A stretch of DNA of 64,000 bases from Neostapfia colusana (taxonomy: Eukaryota; Streptophyta; Magnoliopsida; Poales; Poaceae): positions 35,188,720 through 35,252,719 of the forward strand of contig JASWHV010000008.1 in NCBI GenBank assembly GCA_030760725.1, read 5' to 3'. This document shows, in pieces, positions 33,336 through 42,634 of this stretch (position 1 is its first letter; every line of letters starts with the position of its first letter). The notes beneath the pieces were generated by a model. That model was not told the DNA's origin. It saw only the letters and a list, made by a program, of their open reading frames with translations, and made no database searches. The translations under genes and the position numbers were made by a program.

Positions 33336-34961
33336 TGTGAGACCTATGTGTGCTGAATACATTGGCAATTAGGATAAAAGTTAGCATTAACATACAAAGT
33401 TTTGAATATTGCCAAAACATTCTTCTGTGGCAAGGTCCGACAAGTTCTTTGTTAGTTCCTCCAAGTGTTGGCAAGGTCCGATGCAAGGTCCGGAGAGCTC
33501 CTGCAAGGTCCGGAGTGCTTCTGTGAGGTCCAGAGCTTGTTTTTAGGGAGCTCCCGTGAAGTTCAACTCGTAGAACTGCAGCGTCTTGTTTTTGCTTTTA
33601 ACTCGCAATATTTCAAACTTGCTTTATGGGAAGGTTTGCTTAGTATTAATTTGCTAAGTTTTTGGTGTGTTTTGGTGGTTATGGCTGTTATCATTTGATA
33701 TAGTTTGCAACATGCTTATGTGACGTGCTCATGTAAGGTGTTGTGGTTTTCGAACTAACGTGAGTCAAGTCGAGGACTTGTGCTCGGAAGAATTGGTTGT
33801 TTATTCATGTGCATGTGTTGCTTGAGTTCAAGACATGGCTGGTGACGGGATCCTTGGATTAGTCTCAGGGAGGAGATGAGGTTCCAACAACTAAGTTCGG
33901 AAGGAGCTGTGGTTGAGTTGATCGGGAGGTCGCGCAGCATGTTTGGATCAAGGGCAGTGCATATGAAGGTTGCGTGTACGTCGTTGGAAGGTGTTTGCAC
34001 GTGTGCAAGGAGTGCATGGACGTGGCAACATTGTTCCAAGGCGTGATGAAGAGAAGTGGACGTAAAGAATTGGTCGGAAAGGTCCAACCGGCTGGATTGC
34101 ATACTCAGGCTGAGGCTGAGTCGGATATGGCTCAAATATGGAAGATTTGAGTTGGTTATGATAGGATTTCATGCTAGGCACGAAGTTGAGTTGTTTTAGG
34201 AATGTTTAGGACGTTCCTAAGGTGTTTGGAAGTTTCACGATTGCTTCTATCTGCGAATAGGAGAGTCCTGAGCAGTTATGGTAAGTTAGGATACGAGTCC
34301 AATTAGGAGTAGGAGTTCTAGATTGGATTGTTTAGCCTGAGGGCTGGCTATAAAAGCAAGGGAGGCCAGAGCTCTTGTGGGTAGAGAACTTTGGGCTGTT
34401 CCTCTTGTGTTTCTATTGAATAAAGTTCATAGTTTCGAGGAGCTTTTGTGCCTTGTTCGTCCGACTTGTTTTTCGTCAAGTCTTTCTCGCCGAGTTTCTG
34501 GACAGACCGACGTTGCTTCGGTGTTTCGTTTATAAATCGAGTTTTACAGATCCGATTGACGTGATTCCTTTTGGGTTGTCTTCACAACTCAATTATCTAT
34601 CATCTGTGAAATTTTAACGAGCTTCGGATCTGTAGGTTTTGAGATACACGAGTTTCTTTGCAGCATTGCAGATCTGTTTTATATCGGGTAGAACAGATTG
34701 ATCTTCGTTTAATGTTTTGATCGTATCTCAAGTTTTACTTCGTGTTTTCAAGTGATTCTTGTTGCATTAGATCCGTGAATTGATTCTCTACCTCTCTACT
34801 TGATTTTTCACGGTTGAACACGTTTGAAAACACTTGCACACATGGTTTCTTTAACCGATTGATTTTTTTGCTGAGGGGTTTTTGTTGTTTCCGCTACGAA
34901 AAGTTTTAATCTACCATTCACCCCCCCTCTGGTAGCTTTTCACGTGCTCTTCAATCCTACA
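33336..34961 (+). repeat. C2 3' LTR, 1626 bp
   Basis: TGTGAGACC start, CCTACA end. Contains a cluster of CAAGGTCCG/GAGGTCC half-palindromes (33431-33530) and a TATA box at 34349-34356. No gene. Confidence 0.85.
34349..34356 (+). promoter_or_regulatory. TATA box, C2 LTR
   Basis: TATAAAAG in GGCTGGCTATAAAAGCAAGG, about 1 kb into the LTR. Confidence 0.65.
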
Positions 34962-35069
34962 AAAAGAATCCGAATGTGCAAAGTGCAGTGGAAGCATCAC
35001 TCGGAAGCAGAAGCCACATGGGAGCAACCAGACGAGCTCAAGGCACAGTTTCCGGATCTGTTTTCCTAG
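34962..35069 (+). pseudogene. Chromodomain end of E1 pol
   Basis: Last 35 codons and stop of the E1 polyprotein: KRIRMCKVQWKHHS, EATWEQPDELKAQFP, stop 35067-35069. It aligns with 1995-2102 of E0. It begins at the first base after the C2 LTR. Confidence 0.88.
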
Positions 35070-35094
35070 AGTCACCAATCTCGAGGACGAGATT

Positions 35095-35114
35095 TCTTTT
35101 AAGGGCATTAGAGT
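35095..35114 (+). other. Degenerate polypurine tract of E1
   Basis: TTTTAAGGGCATTAGAGT before the LTR TG. E0 has AAGGGGGG here, so the G-run has been lost in E1. Confidence 0.6.
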
Positions 35115-36790
35115 TGTAACACCCCAAAATCTGTTAAAGAGATGAGTTTAAAATTTTTGGACGTAATGCATGTGGATAAGAAATTCAAACTCAAACTGGA
35201 ATTCAAATTTGAATCAAAACAGAAAAGAAAAAGGAAAAAGAAAAAAAGAAAAACGGCCAATGGGCCGAAACCCACCTCAGCCGGCCCAGCAAACCGTGGA
35301 TGTTTTCCCCCTTCCCCTCTCTCTGCCGTGCGGGGCCCACCTGTCGGCACCTTCGTCACCAACCGCCACCCGACCTTTTTCCCGCTCCGAGCAACCGCCT
35401 CGCGCCCCCGTCCGGATTTGCCACCTGCGCCCACGATCTGCGGCCCTCTCGGTGCAGCGCGAACCCCACACGCCCCCGCCGCCCCCTCACCCATATAAAT
35501 ATTGAGGTCCGCCCCTTTCTCTCCCCGATCGACTCGCCTCAATTTCCGGTGAGAACCGAAGCTCCCATCGCCGTTTTCTTTCGATCTTCGTCCATTCTGT
35601 CCGACCTAACGCGTGTAGTGCGGCCTGCCGCCACTGGGGAGTCTTGCAGGTGAAGGAGACCCTGTGTTTTGCGCTCTAGACACAGCTCCAGTGAGCACCG
35701 CCGAGCTTCCCCCTCGGACCTCGTCGCCGACCACCTTCCAGGGCCTCCGAGCTCAAGAAAACCCCCGAGGTGAGATCCCCTACTCCCCCTCCTCCGAATT
35801 GTGCAGAGAAAATGGTAGTCTAGGGCCGGTGGATGAGATTTTGGGAAATTCCGGCAAGATCGCCGCCTCCCGCCGCCCCGTGCCGCCGGGCAGCGCCGCC
35901 CGCACACGGCTAGGGCGACGTCGCCCTCTGTGGCCCGCCCATTTTAAATCGTGCGGATGAAAATAGAACCCCCGCATACCCCTTCGCAATCTAATCTCGA
36001 CCCTCTATTTAAAATCGGACGGTCCACGTCAGCCCCTCATTATAAAGGCTGGAAAACTTGCGCGCTACCCCCTGGACTTGTTAGAAAAGAATAGGTAGCC
36101 CCTGAAACCTTCTGATCTAGCCCCTGGACCTCCAGAAATTCATGTAAATTCATTTAAAAATCAATTTTAGCCCCTGGACTTAATAAAAATTAGGAAGACC
36201 TCCCTATTTTGCACACTTAGACCCCTGAAAATTTTAGGAAATGAGAAATGGGGCCCCACTGCAGTGTGACTTTGCATATCAGCCCTAAGGGTTATTAATT
36301 TCAGGAAATTGAATATATAAATAGGATTTAAATCTAAACATAGGTGTAGGTTCAGTTGAATTATTCTAACCCTGTTGAAAATTGGTAGAACAATCTGAGG
36401 TCTGAATTTAGAGGGGAAATAAACTTTTAAACTAAATGAGATTGCTGTTTTGTAATTTATCTCTGAAATATACCCTTTAGGCATAAAACAAATTTAAATA
36501 GGTGGAAAAATGAATCTAAATAACCAAAAAGGAGTAGGGAAATCTATAAAGGTTCTGTTAGGGTAATTGGAACAGTAGAAATTTTTGTATGAATTTAGGT
36601 TGCTGTTTTATGGCTGGAAATTCAGTTCTAGGCTAGAAAATAAATTCTGAAAATAGGTAAAAACAAATTTAAATTGATACTCATCAGAGAGGAAGTCAAA
36701 AGGTAATTTATGGGACATTTTAGATCAGAACATATTCTGTTTAGGTGATATGTCTTGCTATTTTAATATTATAGTTTATTTGTAGGTATA
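35115..36790 (+). repeat. E1 3' LTR, left part
   Basis: Aligns with 9507 onward. It ends at the LINE target site and continues at 40261. TATA box TATAAAT at 35494-35500. No gene; the GC-rich open frames at 35108-35989 are mirrored in the 5' LTR and read as low-complexity Pro/Arg/Ala. Confidence 0.93.
36777..36790 (+). repeat. Target-site duplication of the RTE LINE, left copy
   Basis: TATTTGTAGGTATA, identical to 40247-40260. The uninterrupted site is in the E1 5' LTR at about 11159-11172. Confidence 0.95.
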
Positions 36791-36892
36791 ACTCCGCCTA
36801 TGTTGTAATGACATAGCCGGTCCCAAGCCCGGGTAAAGGAGGAGGGGGTTGTGATAGGCTTGGCGATCCAACAACTAAACTTAGCCATTCTC

Positions 36893-39800
36893 ATGGAAAT
36901 GAGACCCAATAGAAATTCGTTGGGGCATAACCCTCTTAGCGACTCGCCATATCGGAACCCGGGTATGGTGTTAAGTGGGCAAGGGCCGGGTCACCACCGC
37001 CTTAGTGGCGCGCCATATCGAAACCCGGATATGGTGTTAAATGAGCAAGGGCCAGATCGCCATGACCTTAGTGGCGCGCTACATAATCGCCCGGATGTAG
37101 TGATAAGTGAGCAAGGGTCTTTGCATCTTACTCGACGGGTGCAAAGCGTAAGGAAGCTAGCCGAGGAACATAGATTTCGAGTGGGTAGTTGGAATGTAGG
37201 ATCCTTGACGGGGAAGCTACATGAGTTAGTAGATGTTGCAATACGGAGACGAGTAAATATCCTTTGTGTACAAGAGACTAGATGGGCGGGTCAAAAGGCG
37301 AGAGAAGTCAAGAATACCGGTTTCAAGCTTTGGTATTCTGGTTCGGCTGGGACTAGGAATGGCGTAGGTGTTATAATAGATAAGAGTCTTAAGGATGGAG
37401 TAGTGGATGTTCGAAGACGAGGGGATAGGATCATCTTAATCAAGATAGTAATTGGGGACATTGTCTTGAACGTCATTAGTGCTTATGCCCCACAAGTTGG
37501 GCTCAACATGAGTGCTAAGAGGCAATTTTGGGAGGACTTGGAGGATATGGTTAGTAGTGTACTGATAACCAAGAAACTCCTCATAGGGGGAGATCTCAAT
37601 GGTCATGTGGGTGCAACTAACCTAGGATTTGAGGGAGTACATGGAGGTTTTGGATGCAGCGATAGAAATCAAGAGGGTAAGAACATCCTAGACTTTGCCG
37701 TAGCCTATGATCTGTTGATAGCTAACACCCTCTTTAGGAAGAGGCAATCTCACCTAGTGACCTTTAGTAGTGCCCAACACTCTAGCCAGATTGACTTTGT
37801 CCTAACTAGGAGAAAGGATAGACGGGAGTGTCTAGATTGTAAGGTGATCCCGGGGGAGTGTGTTGTGACACAACATAAGCTTGTGGTAGCTGAATTTCGC
37901 TTCCATACATGTTCTTTGCGGGACAAAGGTGTCAAAATCACAAGAACAAAGTGGTGGAAGTTGAAGGGAGAATTACAAGAATCCTTTAAAAATAGGGTGA
38001 TCACAGAAGGACCCTGGGCAGAAAATGGAGATGCAGATAGTATGTGGATGAAGATGGCAACTTGCATTAGGAAGGTAGCTAGTGAGGTGTTCGGTGTGAC
38101 AAAGGGAAAGAAACTTGTAGATAAAGACACTTGGTGGTGGAATGAGGATGTACAAAAGGCCATTAAGGAGAAGGAGTGTTACAAGACTTGGCATAATGAT
38201 AGAAGCGCAAGCAACATCCTTAAGTACAAAGATGCTAAGAAGAATGCAAGGCGGGTTGTGAGTAAGGCAAGAGGAAAGGCCTATGATAAGTTATATGAGA
38301 GACTAGGGACAAAAGAAGGTGAAAAGGACATATACAAGGTAGCAAAAATCCGCGAGAGAAAGATGAGGGATCTCAATCAAGTTAAATGCATCAAAGATGA
38401 GACTGACCGCATTCTAGTGAAGGATGAAGAGATTACGAATATATGGCGTGATTACTTTAATGGGCTATTCAATGATGGGAATGGGAGCACTATGGTTGAG
38501 TTGGATGACTCCTTTGATGACTCCAACAGGCGGTTCGTGCGGAGGATACAAGAGTTTGAAGTTAAGGAGGCCTTAAAAAGGATGAAAGGAGGAAAGGCCC
38601 TCGGCCCTGACGATGTCCCTATTGAGGTGTGGAGATGTCTTGGGGACGTCGCAATAGTATGGCTCACAAAGCTATTCAACCACATTTTTTGGTCAAACAA
38701 GATGCCTGAAGAATGGAGGAAAAGTATATTAGTACCTACCTTCAAAAATAAAGGAGATATTCAAAGTTGTACTAATTATCGAGGTATTAAGCTTATGAGT
38801 CATACTATGAAGCTTTGGGAGAGAGTGATTGAACACCGCCTGAGGAAAGTGACCAATGTCACCAAAAACCAGTTTGGTTTTATGCCTGGGAGGTCTACAA
38901 TGGAGGCAATTTTCTTGCTTCGTCAGCTTATGGAGATGTATAGGGAGCAGAAGAAGGACTTGCATATGGTGTTCATCGACTTGGAGAAGGCGTACGACAG
39001 GATACCAAGGTCAGTCATGTGGTGGGCACTAGAGAAACATAAAGTGCCAACAAAGTACATTACCCTTATCAAGGATATGTACAATAATGTTAGGACAAGT
39101 GTGCGCGTAAGTGATAGTGAGACTGATGCATTTCCTATCATGGTAGGACTACATCAAGGATCAGCTTTGAGCCCATACATCTTTTCCTTGGTGATGGATG
39201 AGGTGTCGAAGGATATACAAGGGGATATCCCTTGGTGCATGCTCTTTGCTGATGATGTAGTGCTGGTAGATGAAACTAGAGATGGTGTTGATAAGAAATT
39301 AGAGTTATGGAGACAAACCTTAGAGTCCAAGGGGTTTAGACTTAGTAGGACCAAAACCGAGTATATGAGGTGTGACTTTAGTGGTGTTGGTCGTGAAGAG
39401 GGAAATGTTAGTCTACAAGGACAAATAGTACCTAGAAGGGACTCTTTCCGATACTTAGGATCAATGTTACAAAGCAATGGCGATATTGATGATGATGTTT
39501 GCCACAGGATCAAGGTAGGGTGGATGAAATGGCGACAAGCCTCTGGAACCCTATGTGATAGGAAAGTCCCACAAAAGCTAAAAGGAAAGTTCTATAGGAC
39601 GGTGATCAGACCCGCGATGCTCTATGGGGCAGAATGTTGGCCAACTAAACGGCAACATGTCCAACAAATGAGTGTCGCAGAGATGCGCATGCTTCGGTGG
39701 ATGTGTGGGCACACGAGAAGAGACCGAATAAGGAATGAGGCGATTCATGATAAGGTAGGGGTGGCGCCGATTGAAGAGAAGTTAGTCCAACATCGATTTA

Positions 39801-40012
39801 GGTGGTTTGGACATATCCAACGGAGATCTCCAGAAGCACCGGTTAACCGTGGGATTTTAAGAGGTAGAGAAAATATTAGGAGGGGTAGAGGACGACCAAG
39901 GTTGACCTGGGAGGAGGCGGTAAAACGAGATTTGAGAGATTGGAATGTATCTAGAGACTTAGCTCATGATAGGACCGCATGGAAAGTAGCAATTCATGTG
40001 CCAGAATCTTAG
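36893..40012 (+). CDS. RTE LINE ORF: endonuclease-reverse transcriptase, 1039 aa
   Basis: Single protein that would nick target DNA and copy its own RNA at the nick. Start set at the first in-frame ATG (36893); the frame is open 42 bases further upstream without an ATG. Numbering from that ATG: three 22-residue N-terminal repeats (about 15-78); APE-type endonuclease about 95-335 with WNVGSL (N101), QETRW (E128), GGDLNGHVG (233-236), SQIDFVL (about 300) and the final His (about 328). The reverse transcriptase is about 550-850, with TNYRGIKLM, QFGFMPGRST, VFIDLEKAYD (D696), HQGSALSPY and the catalytic FADD (785-788; bases 39245-39256). A C-terminal segment has RWFGHIQRR and GRGRPRLTW. All recognised catalytic residues are present, and there is no stop or frameshift. 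It would act in cytoplasm and nucleus; activity is not shown. Confidence 0.92.
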   Translation: MEMRPNRNSLGHNPLSDSPYRNPGMVLSGQGPGHHRLSGAPYRNPDMVLNEQGPDRHDLSGALHNRPDVVISEQGSLHLTRRVQSVRKLAEEHRFRVGSWNVGSLTGKLHELVDVAIRRRVNILCVQETRWAGQKAREVKNTGFKLWYSGSAGTRNGVGVIIDKSLKDGVVDVRRRGDRIILIKIVIGDIVLNVISAYAPQVGLNMSAKRQFWEDLEDMVSSVLITKKLLIGGDLNGHVGATNLGFEGVHGGFGCSDRNQEGKNILDFAVAYDLLIANTLFRKRQSHLVTFSSAQHSSQIDFVLTRRKDRRECLDCKVIPGECVVTQHKLVVAEFRFHTCSLRDKGVKITRTKWWKLKGELQESFKNRVITEGPWAENGDADSMWMKMATCIRKVASEVFGVTKGKKLVDKDTWWWNEDVQKAIKEKECYKTWHNDRSASNILKYKDAKKNARRVVSKARGKAYDKLYERLGTKEGEKDIYKVAKIRERKMRDLNQVKCIKDETDRILVKDEEITNIWRDYFNGLFNDGNGSTMVELDDSFDDSNRRFVRRIQEFEVKEALKRMKGGKALGPDDVPIEVWRCLGDVAIVWLTKLFNHIFWSNKMPEEWRKSILVPTFKNKGDIQSCTNYRGIKLMSHTMKLWERVIEHRLRKVTNVTKNQFGFMPGRSTMEAIFLLRQLMEMYREQKKDLHMVFIDLEKAYDRIPRSVMWWALEKHKVPTKYITLIKDMYNNVRTSVRVSDSETDAFPIMVGLHQGSALSPYIFSLVMDEVSKDIQGDIPWCMLFADDVVLVDETRDGVDKKLELWRQTLESKGFRLSRTKTEYMRCDFSGVGREEGNVSLQGQIVPRRDSFRYLGSMLQSNGDIDDDVCHRIKVGWMKWRQASGTLCDRKVPQKLKGKFYRTVIRPAMLYGAECWPTKRQHVQQMSVAEMRMLRWMCGHTRRDRIRNEAIHDKVGVAPIEEKLVQHRFRWFGHIQRRSPEAPVNRGILRGRENIRRGRGRPRLTWEEAVKRDLRDWNVSRDLAHDRTAWKVAIHVPES
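36935..37126 (+). repeat. Three tandem 66-bp units in the LINE ORF
   Basis: Units at 36935-37000, 37001-37066 and 37067-about 37126 (last one partial or diverged), each starting CTTAG and encoding L-S-x-x-P-Y-R-N-P-x-M-V-L-x-x-Q-G-P or a variant. The unit length is a multiple of three, so the frame is kept. Confidence 0.85.
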
Positions 40013-40246
40013 TCTTGTTTTTTTCTTTTTTTTTTTCTTTTTTCTTTTTCTTTTTCTTTTCCTTTTGTCTTATTTCTTTTCTCTTTTCTCTTTTTCCTTT
40101 TTTTTTCTTTTTTCTTCTTTTTTTCTCTTTTTTTCTTTTTTCCTTGTTCTTATATCTCTTCCTCTCTTTTACTTCATTGATATTGGGTTTCATGTCTAGC
40201 CGACCCCAACAGGCTTGGGATAAAGGCTTGGTTGTTGTTGTTGTTG
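40013..40246 (+). other. LINE 3' UTR: long pyrimidine tract and (TTG)n tail
   Basis: About 140 bases of almost pure T with C interruptions (40016-40155), then the conserved RTE 3' end and five TTG units. The complementary-strand open frame at 39951-40298 is Lys-rich only because of this tract. Confidence 0.85.
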
Positions 40247-40260
40247 TATTTGTAGGTATA
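40247..40260 (+). repeat. Target-site duplication of the RTE LINE, right copy
   Basis: TATTTGTAGGTATA, directly after the (TTG)n tail. Confidence 0.95.
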
Positions 40261-42145
40261 GAAAGTAAACCTGAAAATATAGGAAAATAGGTATGCATAA
40301 TTAGAAAAGGTTAAATGAGGTCCACAAATCCAAAACTTCAAATTAAGATTTTGTAGGAGATCTAAAAACCTGATTCGAGTAGGAAATTATCCTTCATGCA
40401 AATTTTGTGGCTAAGAAGGATATTATCTAATAAACAAAATTTGTTCAAATTGGAAATTCATATATAGTGTGCACTTAGAAATCTAAATATTAAAGCTAGA
40501 AATAATATGTATGTTTAAAAGTGCATGTATGCTTAGAATCAACATATCTAGGGTAAACACAACACCTAAATATGTCTATGACTTTCATATGTATGTATGT
40601 GTGGTTTGCATTAGTGGAAATGTGGACTATGGCTTATGGAATGTTGTTTTCTTTTTGCTATGTGTGTTGGCATGAGTAGAACCAGCCCCAGAGCAAGTTC
40701 TCACCTTTCAAGATCAAGACTTTCCATTCCCGAAGCAGCAGGAAGAAGGCAAGTGTCCTTAACCACTTTGATCCTATACTAGGATGTGTAGTTAGAATTT
40801 AATTGCATTGTCAATATGGAATATGATACCCAAGCTAGAAAGTTTCCCTAGAATTGCATTATCTTGTTTCCTTGTAGCCTTGGGTTGGGAGTTACTTTAT
40901 CATGTCATTCATTAATACTATTCATGCTTAGCCATGCTTAGAATGGGATATGAGATCATCAACTTATTTACTTTATCCTTGAATGAGATACTATGAATTA
41001 TGTAGAGGTAGGGATCTAGGCAAGTTGGATGCTTTGGTTGGTGCTGCGTGAACGAGACTCGGTTTTGTGTTTAGTGCTTGCCTGGATCCTAAGGACCGGT
41101 TCATGGAGCATGTAACCTGGCTTTACCGTGCCAACCACATGCTGAGATGGGGCAGCTTGGCCAATTAATTAGGTGCATCCCCGACGTAGCATGGGTGTTT
41201 GGATGGTGCGGGGAATAGGTGTCAGCTGGATTACCATATGAACCGCAAGGCTCAAGAGGGGGCCACTACAGCGGGGTTGGAGCCCCTTGTATGCTGTTAG
41301 GGGTGAAACCTCAGTGGGCCCACACTCGTCGGGAATCCCTTTTTAAAGGCCTCGTAGTGATCTCCTGGCTACATACCTCGGAAGTGCGAACGTGGTTCGT
41401 GGCCACTGGCATAATGGAGGTTCTTTTAGTCCACCCGACAACGGGGGATGAAATCACTACATGTGGGTACAGTTGTGCAAACTCTGCAGAGTCAAAACTG
41501 TCATGACAGCCGTGCTCACGGTCAAGAGCGGCTTGGACTTATTCATGATTAGAGGATGAGGAATTGGGAAGTTAAGGATGTTAAGCGGGGAGCTTAACAT
41601 TGGAAATGAGGTTATGGTTACTTGATAGTGATGATGGGTTGAGGGATTGGGACCATTTCACCTATGTAGTAATGTAGGTGCTTAATAAGCTAAGGTGATA
41701 GGTATTAATTGCGTGGTGCTTTGACCATTAGTTCAACCTCTCCTTGCTCTAGCCATGCATGACATAACTTTCTCACACTTGCTGAGTACCAACGGTACTC
41801 AAGCTTGCTTTACTGTTGGTTTAAATTGCTGCTCAGGCCAGGGGAATGACGTGGTGTACAACGACCAAGACTTCGGACCCGAAGAAGGATTCTAGGTTCA
41901 CGGAGTCCCCCGGGCAATGCCTGTGATGGAGCCCACAAGACTTATCTTCCGCTGCTGTTTTATTTATATGTTATGAACATATTACCGTCCATCGAGACGT
42001 TATGTTATGTAAGACTTATTTATATTCGAACACTTGGCTTGTAATATAATGATGCTTCACTATTTGTCGTCACATGTATGAGAAAATGATCCTGGCATAC
42101 ATGTGGGAGTCACTCGGTCGTTCTTCAGAAAAACCGGGTGTGACA
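40261..42145 (+). repeat. E1 3' LTR, right part
   Basis: Continues 35115-36790; ends CCGGGTGTGACA at 42145. Contains the same family A stem-loop sequences. No gene. Confidence 0.93.
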
Positions 42146-42150
42146 GGAAA
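42146..42150 (+). repeat. Target-site duplication of E1, right copy
   Basis: GGAAA directly after the E1 3' LTR. Confidence 0.9.
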
Positions 42151-42634
42151 ACACACAAGAAGAGTAGAATTTAGGGATTAAAATTCTTTTGTGTTGAGTT
42201 TAGCCTTTAAAGTATGAGTGTGTTCAAAGAGTCAAGTGCTGAGAATCATCTAAGAGCTCTTAGTCCGAGTTTAGGTTGAGTGGAGTGAAGAATTGGGAGA
42301 GCCCTAGGAATAGGGCCGGACTTGTCCGGCTGGAAGGCCGGACTAGTCCGCAACATCGGACTGATCCGATGTAGGACGGAACAAGAGTTTCTGTGTGAGT
42401 TCGGACTTGTCCGTCTAGCGACGGACTAGTCTGTGGAGAGAGTGTCTGAACGCTTCAGGAGCTAAGTCCTAAAGGACCGGACTAGTCCGCTCTTTGAGGC
42501 CGGACTAGTCCGCAGGTTCAGAGTAGTCCGTTTCCAACCGGAATAGGAGGTTCTGTGTGAGATCGGACTAGTCGTCTGTGAGTCGGACTAGTCCGTTTGG
42601 GACTTGGAAATAGCTGAAGGGACTAAGTCTTGGA
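42151..42634 (+). repeat. C1 5' LTR, piece 2, with palindromic repeats
   Basis: Copia LTR sequence between E1 and E3. From 42311 to 42600 it holds about ten variants of the self-complementary CGGACTAGTCCG. Palindromic repeats of this kind are known from Sirevirus LTRs. No gene. Its last five bases, TTGGA (42630-42634), are the left copy of the E3 target-site duplication, matching 56421-56425. Confidence 0.85.

Larger units (their letters stand above)
32009..34961 (+). mobile_element. C2: 3' end of a Sirevirus-type copia element inside E1
   Basis: Copia RNase H end (32009-32349), a 1-kb spacer with several polypurine stretches, and a 1626-bp 3' LTR. The 5' LTR, gag, protease, integrase and RT are missing, together with the E1 integrase core. 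The right boundary is the exact LTR end (TCCTACA at 34961) followed immediately by E1 chromodomain sequence. So C2 probably inserted in the E1 chromodomain region and a later deletion removed everything from the E1 integrase finger to the C2 RNase H. The TSD cannot be checked because the left side is lost. Confidence 0.85.
36791..40246 (+). mobile_element. RTE-clade LINE, apparently full length (3456 bp)
   Basis: Non-LTR retrotransposon with a perfect 14-bp TSD. The 5' end has GCCGGTCCCAAGCCCGGGTA and the 3' end GCCGACCCCAACAGGCTTGG, then GGATAAAGGCTTGG and a (TTG)n tail. These end signatures, one long ORF with an APE-type endonuclease and the short simple-repeat tail place it in the RTE clade. 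The ORF is unbroken. It is probably the youngest or one of the youngest insertions in the window. Confidence 0.93.
9507..42145 (+). mobile_element. E1: family A chromovirus carrying ORF0, with three nested insertions
   Basis: Inserted in the C1 5' LTR with TSD GGAAA. After removing E2 (11878-26153 and one TSD copy) the 5' LTR is 3560 bp; after removing the LINE the 3' LTR is 3561 bp. The internal region runs primer site, ORF0, gag, PR-RT-RNase H, start of integrase, then a copia fragment in place of the integrase core, then a chromodomain end. The first 180 bases of the two LTRs differ at about a dozen positions; later parts look closer. Gag and pol are broken in many places, ORF0 and the LINE ORF are not. 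Confidence 0.93.

Noticed and set aside
39951..40298. Lys-rich and Phe-rich frames around 40 kb
   Set aside because: Translation of the LINE pyrimidine tract on either strand.
42311..42600. Palindrome array as a CRISPR array
   Set aside because: Irregular spacing, degenerate short units, eukaryotic LTR context.
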